A stretch of 64,000 nucleotides of DNA from Atherinomorus stipes (lineage: Eukaryota; Chordata; Actinopteri; Atheriniformes; Atherinidae): contig JALJCO010003472.1 of NCBI GenBank assembly GCA_023101725.1, forward strand, positions 62,001 through 126,000, in the 5' to 3' direction. The notes under the pieces were generated by a model. The model made no database searches, was not told the DNA's origin, and saw only the letters and a program-made list of their open reading frames with translations. The stretch's first letter is position 1; every line of letters starts with the position of its first letter. This document shows positions 56,745 to 64,000 of the stretch, in pieces. The position numbers and the translations under genes were made by a program.

Positions 56745-56880
56745 CCTTGCACACGTTATATAGGCTATATGCATGACTCCACTATTCTTGAATTTAGTAG
56801 TGCTCCTCTGTTTCCTGTCTTTCACTACTGGACAAACTAATTAATCCAGGTGTGTCTGACCTCAATAATTGGCCATTCAG
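56745..56880 (+). mobile_element. Foldback MITE family, solo left arm (copy 1)
   Basis: AGGCTATATGCATGACTCCA, then TTTCCTGTCTTTCACTACTG and GACAAACTAATTAATCCAGG with TGTGTCTGACCTCAATAA, is the same arm as at 58243 and 61998. The other arm is missing. Confidence 0.7.
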
Positions 56881-57083
56881 AGCTTTATAGAGCAGCAACA
56901 GAACTTTGAAGTCTATTCTCTAATGGACCAGCAGCCAGTGTAAAGACCTCAGAACTGGACAGATGTGGTCCACTTTTCTGGTCTTAGTGAGAACTCGGGC
57001 AGCAGAGTTGCTATTTGGAACCACCAGATTACAGTAACTATGCTAAGCTAAGCTAAGCTAAAGTCAGCGCTGACAGATTCAGA

Positions 57084-57687
57084 GGGCGCATTCAGAAAGC
57101 GCCCTCTGAATCTGGTCCGTTTGAGCACTCGGTCCGGTTGGGGGGGGGGGGGGGGGGGGTGGTTGGTGGTGGGGGGTGGTCTTACGGACCGAGATCGCAT
57201 TCATGTTGCACTATTGCCAAACAGGCCAAGAATGAGAAACTCAGGTGGCACTGCTTTTGGATTCACGTAGTCGAGGAGAAAATGCACGTACAAGAAGGTT
57301 CTCACTACTTCTGTTTCCCCCACAAAGCGACATTATTTTTGTACGAGGAGCTGGATATGTTTTCATCAGATCAAATATCGATTAAAGCTTTTACTTCCTC
57401 GTAACTCCGCGTCTGCCCACGAGCCATCTTTATAAGTACCGCAGTCCCTCACGTGTGTTTGTTGTCATGGCGTTTACCCACGTTGTCCAATGTTTGACCC
57501 ACAATGCCAATGCAATTTGTAGTCCACTTCCTGTCTTTGGTTCACTTGAATCGGACCGAGACCTGCGTTTTCAGGTTGTTTGTTACGGATCACAGTTCGT
57601 TTGCGCATTCACAACTCCCCTAACGAAGCAGACTTTCTGAGCAAACGGACTCTGATTCTAATCAAAAAAGCTTTGTGAATGCGCCCA
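57084..57687. mobile_element. hAT-like nonautonomous element with GGGCGCATTCA ends
   Basis: Left GGGCGCATTCAGAAAGCGCC and right on minus TGGGCGCATTCACAAAGCTT are inverted, followed by CTGAATCTGGTCCGTTTG and TTAGAATCAGAGTCCGTTTG. An additional local palindrome CAGAGGGCGCATTC / GCGCCCTCTG lies at the left end. A poly-G tract (57140-57159) interrupts the left part. The plus frame 57138-57404 begins with Gly from the tract and is not supported. Confidence 0.75.
57140..57159. repeat. Poly-G tract, about 20 G
   Basis: An uninterrupted G run followed by GGTTGGTGGTGGGGGG, with G-quadruplex potential. It lies inside the hAT-like element. Confidence 0.95.
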
Positions 57688-57930
57688 GAGAATGACTGGG
57701 TCGGGTAGAAAACGCTTCTGCCTACTTGTTCATCTCATGGGACTGCGGGGGAAGGCTAAACTTCACCCAGAGGTGGCATATGTCTTTAACAAACCCTCAA
57801 TCAGCCATACCTAGTTATGTCATGGGCTGAATGTGGAACCGTAAAAATCCAGAGGAAAGATAGGGGTATGTAATTCCACAAGAAAGCAAAGAAACTGGCA
57901 CTGAATGGAGAGAAGATCCAGGTTTATAAG

Positions 57931-58082
57931 TGTGGCAAGGTATGCAACAGAGGACCCGGGCGGGCTTTGAACCCCAGACTCCCGGGTGAAAGCCATGAGC
58001 GCTGACCATTCAGCCAAAGGGACATCCCCGTGGCCAAGTAGCCAGGGAACATGATCAGTCGGAGGCATAGTGACAGGACCGT
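57931..58082 (-). mobile_element. Same SINE family as 32680, copy 4
   Basis: On minus: CTATGCCTCCGACTGATCAT, GTCCCTTTGGCTGAATGGTC (A box), CGGGAGTCTGGGGTTCAAAG (B box GGTTCAAAGCC), then CCCGCCCGGGTCC and CCTTGCCACAC. It is the best-preserved copy, showing the tRNA-like head most clearly. Confidence 0.75.
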
Positions 58083-58954
58083 CAACTGCCACATCAGCAA
58101 GACATAATCAAACAGGGCAGAGGTGTGTCAGTAAGCCATCAGCCATTCCCACGGAAGTCGGGAGCATTGGTGAGGAAAAAAAAATCATAATTGCCAAAAT
58201 CCATGGTTTTTTTTGTTTGTTTGTTTTTTTGGCTTCATGGCCAATGGGCTATATGCACGACTCCACTACTTCCTGAACTCATGACTGGACAAACTGATTA
58301 ACCCAGGTGTGTCTGACCTCAGTAACTGGCCAGACACACCTGGAGTAATCAGTTTGTCCAGTCATGAAAAGGCTCGTTTGGATTCATGGTCAGATGAGAG
58401 CTGCGTGAGTCGTCGGGGGTGGACCATGAAAGCAGCGCATCTCAGCCGGACAAGTTCGCCAGCATGAAGACTGCAAGGATGGAGGATCTCGCGGCATTTG
58501 CCTTTATTTAGATCAAAGCTACTGAATTCATTGAACGCTGTGCAGATGTGATCAAGTTTCAGAGTATTGACACAGCATGTTGTTAACGCTGATTACATGA
58601 ACTTGTACTGTAACTGTAGCAGAAACGTCTGCAGACAGAATGTTATTTACCTGTTCAGGTGCAACATAAAGGACAGCAATCTGGTAAATTTCTATTGTGC
58701 GTTCCAGTTGTCTCGGAGCTCGTTTTTCTCGTAAGCTCACATATACAAAACTGTACGCCTAATGCTTTGCCTTGCCATGAATTTAAAACAAATAGAAGGA
58801 ATTTAAACTTTATTGATTTATTTATTTAAGATGGGATATACAGTATATTACAATAAATAGGCTACTGTCCTAGAAGTTGGTTAATTCACATCTACACTGT
58901 AGGTTCTCACTTCATTTTTTAAAACCTTTATTCCTTCTTATTGTTAAATGTCTT

Positions 58955-59030
58955 GAAGGTCTGAAAGGCACCTATAAATGCAACGTATTACTATTATTAT
59001 TATCATTATTATTATTATTAATAAGGTTTT
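58955..59030 (+). repeat. LINE-type tail with (ATT)n
   Basis: GTCTGAAAGGCACCTATAAA followed by TGCAACG and (ATT)n interrupted by ATC resembles the 3' end of an L2/CR1-like LINE grown into a microsatellite. Confidence 0.5.
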
Positions 59031-59317
59031 GAGTGATCATGGATAACATGAGGGGGGAGTACAAAGGGAGTTCGTATGGATATGCACCAATGAGTCCAAC
59101 AAATCCAAATTATAAAGAGGATTTGTGAACGTTTTGCCATAACCTCCAGTTAAGCTTCATATTTATCTGAGTAGAATAAGTTGTGGCTGCAACACGTTTG
59201 TGTTACTTTGTTGCAACAGTCAGATATCAGCCTGTCCAGGTTTGTGAATATCAGCCTAACTGCAATATGAAACACCAAAGCTTTCTGAAGTAATTTTGTA
59301 GCCTACTGAAAACACCT

Positions 59318-60662
59318 ACCGTATTTTCCGGACTATAAGTTGCTCCGGAGTACAAGTCGCTCCAGTTAAAAAATGGGTCATGAAGAGGAAAAAAACATAT
59401 ACAAGTCGCACTGGACTAAAAGTCGTCGTCATTTTCTGTAAATAACAGCAAAGTAGGGCGATTTTAGGATTTTCATATGCAGATGAGGTCAAGATATGAC
59501 GTGAAAGTTTCGGGGAAATATAATGTTTGAGTCCTGGTATTTGTTTGGTTGCAAAAATCATGATGTTAATGCATGTAAACAGTTACCATGGTGATAACAG
59601 GACAGTAGGAGTGACTTCTGCATCACTGCCGCGATCAGTCATTTATCAGTTCACGGCTGCATCACAACACTGTAGCTGTGTGTGACAGCCGTCCTCTGCT
59701 CAGACACAGAAAATAATAAAAAAAGAAGAAAAAACTGATAGTGGAGCTGTTTACAAACATCCACGTGGCATCCACGCGGGTTGTAAATCAGATGGCGTTT
59801 GAGTTTTTACTGTTAGCTTGTTAGCAGTTAGCTAGTCTGTCTACTGTCCACCAGGATCTCATACACAATAAAGCAGAACGTTACACAAGCAGCGAGACTG
59901 ACCGACAGCAATGCAGGTGAGTCCCTAACAGTTGGAATCGCCTCCTTTCCAAACGTAGTGATGATGTCATCTTTGCCTGGTTTAATCCAGACTAGTGAAA
60001 ATTGCTCCTGTATGGAGTTGGTGAAGACGACCTCGGAGCTGAACCTGCTGAAGACAGCAGACTGTTGTGGCCTATATTGGCTTTAACAAAGAGTCTAAAC
60101 GAAAGTTTAAGCCACTTTCTAACTCAAGTTTTTCAGGTAAATTTCAAATGAGGTCCAACACGAATAAATCCGTGTTTCCAGGGGATGACTTCCTTGCCAA
60201 GTTAGTGTAATGGTAATAGATACAAAACAGCAACCCTGCGTCGGTATTTTTATATTCGTCATCAAAATACAGATTTATACAATATACTTTAATTAAAAAC
60301 ATGACAATCCCTGTTTGTTTCGTCAGTTTACTTTACATTTTTATGAATGATATGAGTGCGTTTGACCGCAGACTGCAGTACAAACAGGCTTTTTGCCCCG
60401 GTTGCCTAGCAACTGCCAATGTTTGTAGGCCATTTTGTGATCTTTACCCTTGGAGCAGAATATAGTTGTCACAAGCCTAGAGCACCAACATGTGACATTA
60501 GATGATAATGTTTACTCCTTGGCCCATGTCAGTCAGTATGAATTAACACATAGAAATATGTTAAATTATGTATATTTTGATATACAAGTCGCACTGGACT
60601 ACACGTCGCACAAGCAGCAAAACTTTGAAAAAAAGTGTGACTTATAGTCCGAAAAATATGGC
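59318..60662. mobile_element. DNA element with CCGGACTATAAGTCGC ends
   Basis: Left ACCGTATTTTCCGGACTATA; right on minus GCCATATTTTTCGGACTATA, then AGTCACACTTTTTTTC. The direct subterminal motif ATATACAAGTCGCACTGGAC occurs at about 59398 and 60581. A very common fish repeat family whose class I do not assign. The interior (1.3 kb) shows no coding domain. It appears to sit inside the foldback element. Confidence 0.75.
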
Positions 60663-61047
60663 AAATGGATTTAATACTGGGAGCATCACATGGAAGTCCC
60701 GTCAGAAAATCAGAGCTTGCGTCAGTGAGAGGTTAAACCAATCAGGACCAGGTTCTGTCGTCGGTGGAGGCAGGTCCAAAAGCTGCAGTTGCTGAGGTGT
60801 TACTGCATGATCCGACTGCAGATGGACGGCTCCTACGATGTTTAATGATCATGTGGTCTGGTCACGTTTTCCGGTGCAGTCTGAAGTCGGACAAAGTTTC
60901 TAACCAGCATGCAACATTCCAGGACCACAATCCCTCACTTCCAGCCGAGTTGCGCTGCAGATCGCCAAAGTCAAACGAGCCTAAAGACAGGAAGCAAAGG
61001 TGCTGTCTGAAGTTCAGGAGGTAGTGGAGACGTGCATATAGCCCATT

Positions 61048-61790
61048 AGACATGTCGCCTGAAAAAGGCTTGTCAAGCATTCTCAGACTATATTTAATTA
61101 AAATGATGGTTAAAACTGTAAACACTCAAACACACATATTTTGGTCAAGCAAATTTAATTTACCATTCATGCTTCCAGAGCCAAGTCAGAAATATTAGGG
61201 AAGCAAACATCCATAGTTTTGTGCTTAAATGACAAATGTAATGCTTTACGGCTTTCTCTGATTAAATTTACACCAGCAAAGCAAACACAGGAATCCACCT
61301 CTGCGTAGTCTTAATCAAACATCGATGGGTGATGGAGAGTCCTCACTCTTGGCAGCGATTTATTATGAACCAGCAGTATTTGTTCGGCTGTCAACCTGTA
61401 CTAAGTGGCAGAATTAATCAGGCTTATCTTTGTAACGTCAGCTTTAATCAACATTGCTTGGCATGTTCTGCACCCTTTGACATCATTTGTATGCAGCAGC
61501 CAGCGCTCTGCTCACACAGACAGCTGTGAACACAACAGGTCACATGCACAACACCCCCAAAACACATGAAAATACCAGTAAAGAAGCAGCGGATATGTTG
61601 TATTTTCACATTTCATCAATGTTTGATCCACATAAACTTAAACCCTTGTATATTTTCATATTAACACATTAATTCTGCTCATCAATTCAGTTTCAGTGTG
61701 AGCCAGTCTGGTTTCTTTATGTATTGCTGGGAAATGGAAATAAATGAAGTTATCCATTGAAAAATAAGGTTTGTACAATTCTAATGGGCT
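61048..61790. other. Unassigned spacer
   Basis: Nothing recognised. The frames 61329-61672 lack domains. Confidence 0.5.
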
Positions 61791-62400
61791 TGGGAGTCAA
61801 TATTTGGTCTGAACACAGTCCCTCTTCCACAAGCTTTCTAATTATTCATTCAAGGCTTTTGGAATAATTCTCTAAGCCCTGTGATTGGCATTTCAAATGT
61901 CTTCAAGATGATCCCACATTGCTTTAATAATGTCGAGGTCCAGTTATTAGGTAGGATTCATTGCTCCAGACCTGTTGCCACTGATCTTCAGTTCAATGCG
62001 CTCTATGCACAAGTCCACTACTTCCTGAACTTAAGCCAGCTCTTTTGTTTCTTATCTTTCATTACTGGACAAACTGATTAACCCAGGTGTGCCTGACCTC
62101 AGTAAATATGACGACAATGGCCAGACTCGCCTAAATTAATTGGTTTGTCCAGTAATGAAAGACAGGAAACAAAGGAGATGACTTAAGTTCAGGAAGTAGT
62201 GGACTTGTGCATATAGCCTGTTCCTAACATCCCTCAGTCTGTTCTCCCGGTTTCCCTTCCTTACGAATGGTTTATTTCGTCCTTTCATGGAGACCATTTC
62301 TGATGTGGCTTTGGCCAACAGCAGATGGATCAGCTGAAGGTCCAAATGCATCTCTCAGGTCCTGCATCATTACTTTTTGTTCTTATCTCTTCAGGGCAGC
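61791..62400. mobile_element. Possible DNA-element relic split by a foldback copy
   Basis: TCAAGATGATCCCACATTGC and CCAGACCTGTTGCCACTGAT, then TTCAGTTCAATGCG at the left; AGTCTGTTCTCCCGGTTTCC, TGGCCAACAGCAGATGGATC at the right. The style resembles a Tc1/mariner-type relic, but no transposase frame could be read. The 61998-62220 foldback lies between. Confidence 0.3.
61998..62220. mobile_element. Foldback MITE, compact complete copy
   Basis: The left arm GCTCTATGCACAAGTCCACT, CTTCCTGAACTTAAG, TTTCATTACTGGACAAACTG and the right arm CAGTAATGAAAGACAGGAAA, CTTAAGTTCAGGAAGTAGTG, GACTTGTGCATATAGCC are nearly complementary over about 100 bp, with a loop around 62097-62115. It is the clearest copy of the family at 56745 and 58243. 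Confidence 0.85.
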
Positions 62401-63569
62401 ACTTTCATGCTGATTTCTCACATGAAACCAAAAATGTTCAGCAGATTCCAAACAACTGGTCTTGACTTTTACACAAGGCTGTTTACACAGGCATCACAGA
62501 GGGAAGTTTACGGCAGGAGATGCATTCTCAGTTGGAAGTATGAGGAATATAAACCATGCAGGAGGCAGCAGATGATACAGAAATTACTCGGTGGGAATCT
62601 TCCTTTTCTTTAGAACACATGTAGCCAGTGGGAAGCACAGAAACTGTGACCAACATGGCTCATGCTAGTAATAGAGGAGAAGCGTCCACAGGGAAATACT
62701 CAGTGTCTTTAGTTTACCTTAGGTAAATTTGTTTTTCAGTGACATGGCTTTTACTCAAACATTTATGTGTACAAATTATAAAATAAAAACAGCATGGGAC
62801 AGAATGATCCCAAAAAAGAAGGATAAAAACTTGCAAAAAAGAGTACTCACAGCTAATGCTGGGTACCAAACTTCTGTTCTCTTTTGGCACTGACCAAAAT
62901 GCTTCAGTACCACCCAGTATCGAAACATGACTTGTCTTTTGGTACCTTAAAGTGTTGATGACACGACCTTAACTTCAAGTAGCTTTGCCATACAACAACA
63001 GACCAAGACAAGATAAGTAGTTCTGTGCAGTTAGAAGTTACTGTAATCAGACGTGTATTTACGTAAATATCCGATGTTTAGGAGGCCCAGCTAAAGGCTA
63101 ATAGCTTTTCAGACGCAAAATGAGCCGCCATGTTGTGTTGTCAGTGACGGTCCGCCCATTGAGTTACATGTATAATCTAAGCCATGGAAAACATGAAAGA
63201 TGCTCCAGAAAAGCTAGATTGGAACTGGTTTGTGTGGTGGGATCATAAGCCAGATCAGAAAAGTGTGATAATGTTGAGGAATTTGGGGAAATCACATTTT
63301 ACAAGCTAGAACCGGAGTAGAACTGTAGCCAGCTGCCTACAGTCTGTCTCCACCCTCAGGTCCTCTGGTTCAGCCAAAAGCCTGCAAGACCACACCGAGG
63401 GAACTCAGAACTGTAAGGAGCGACCCGGAACAGCACAAGCAGACCAACAACTGATAAGGAGCTACACCAGTTTGACATAGAGCCAGGTGTGAGAGACACT
63501 CGTTCCCTGTGTTAGCTTGCGGCTAACGGCTAGCCACAAGCTAGCCGTGGTAAATAATTTGCCTTTTAA
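62401..63569. other. Unassigned spacer
   Basis: GCTGGGTACCAAACTTCTG at 62858 resembles a MITE end (GGTACC, then TATCGAAA-type words), but its partner was not found. The rest is unassigned. Confidence 0.45.
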
Positions 63570-63715
63570 AAATGAGAAGATAACAACTTACATGGTTCCA
63601 GTCGAGTTTTAAATAGTTCCCGTTTATAAGGATGAGGATGGAGGGAAGGATGCAGCTCTGGAAGCAGCTAGAGGAGATCTGATGACCGGAGACGTCCTCA
63701 TATAACCGAGCCGCA
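63570..63715 (-). repeat. Dispersed repeat, copy 2 (inverted sister at 29425-29570)
   Basis: On minus: CGGTTATATGAGGACGTCTC, TCCTTCCCTCCATCCTCAT, AAACGGGAACTATTTAAAAC, CGACTGGAACCATGTAAGTT, then ATCTTCTCATTTTTAAAAGG. The order and spacing match copy 1. It may extend beyond these borders toward the window end. Confidence 0.65.
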
Positions 63716-64000
63716 GCTGTCTGTCAATCAGGAGCTGTATGACCGATGTGATGAAGTAACGATGGTTGAAAAAGAATATTTCCAAGGACACGATCGCAGT
63801 TTCATTGTGTTAGAAGTCTCAACACGTTGGTGGCTGAACCTCCAGTAAACAGACTAAGACAGGAGAGACGAGCAGACGGCTGTCTACTGTTTCCCGGTGA
63901 GTCCGAATCCGACCTGCTCCTTTATTCTCTTCAAAATAAAATTCTAAATCTGTAGGAAACCTAAATAAACTAACGCTGCACTTACGACCTTTTAACCATT

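Larger units (their letters stand above)
58243..61047. mobile_element. Foldback element, long copy, interrupted by a nested element
   Basis: Left AATGGGCTATATGCACGACT; right on minus TAATGGGCTATATGCACGTC. The similarity continues through CCACTACTTCCTGAACT and resumes at AGGCTCGTTTG on both sides. The left arm also holds a hairpin between CATGACTGGACAAACTGATT (58280) and its complement ending about 58363. The 59318-60662 element lies inside. That the two arms belong to one insertion is inference; two solo copies are possible. Confidence 0.5.

Noticed and set aside
57931..58082. Genuine tRNA gene on minus
   Set aside because: The same head is found in four copies with a shared leader and body, so it is a SINE.

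Overview
The window looks like vertebrate, specifically teleost fish (probably percomorph) nuclear DNA. It is AT-rich with long mono- and dinucleotide runs, has no compact gene arrangement, and is packed with relics of fish-type mobile elements: Tc1 transposases, L2/CR1/Rex1-type LINE reverse transcriptase, tRNA-derived SINEs, hAT-like and TTAA-ended MITEs, and foldback elements. I found no exon of a recognisable host protein, no rRNA or genuine tRNA gene, no CRISPR array and no operon. The best reading is intergenic DNA or part of a very large intron. Family names rest on motif and terminus recognition by eye, not on a database search.

Layout. 0-9 kb: Tc1 transposase relic (minus, 990-1788), truncated hAT-type pieces near 2 kb, a SINE (3060-3258), a Tc1-type MITE fragment, a (CA)n tract and a LINE relic (5800-6900). 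8.5-14 kb: two back-to-back elements with TTAA-like ends, one carrying a 214-bp tandem repeat; a SINE with an RTE-like body; an L2-type RT relic (12195-12600); and one copy of a repeat found again inverted at 30 kb. 15.7-21.6 kb: a dispersed repeat, three neighbouring MITEs (16522-17088, 17110-17346, 17616-18302), a 526-bp near-perfect palindrome (18820-19345), and a hAT-like element split by a LINE (19745-21598). 24-30 kb: a MITE whose inverted sister lies at 42 kb, a TTAA-like element and an L2-type fragment. 30-37 kb: SINE pair, a 201-bp hAT MITE with a perfect 8-bp target duplication, a second Tc1 relic. 41-50 kb: LINE/SINE tail, nested MITEs, a THAP-exon-bearing element (45198-46535) and three further inverted-repeat elements. 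51-64 kb: GC-rich low-complexity DNA, SINE copies, a second 203-bp hAT MITE, and a foldback element cluster (56.7-62.2 kb) with an apparent nested insertion.

The parts do not form a cellular pathway. The structure is a history of insertion upon insertion, and most coding relics carry frameshifts. The most interesting items are the THAP-exon element, the large palindrome, the LINE-in-hAT and foldback nests, the set of different families sharing TTAAAGG-type ends (two of which contain internal tandem dimers of about 200 bp), and two hAT MITEs with readable 8-bp target duplications. I see no convincing evidence for a new functional system; the THAP-exon element is the best candidate for an undescribed family.
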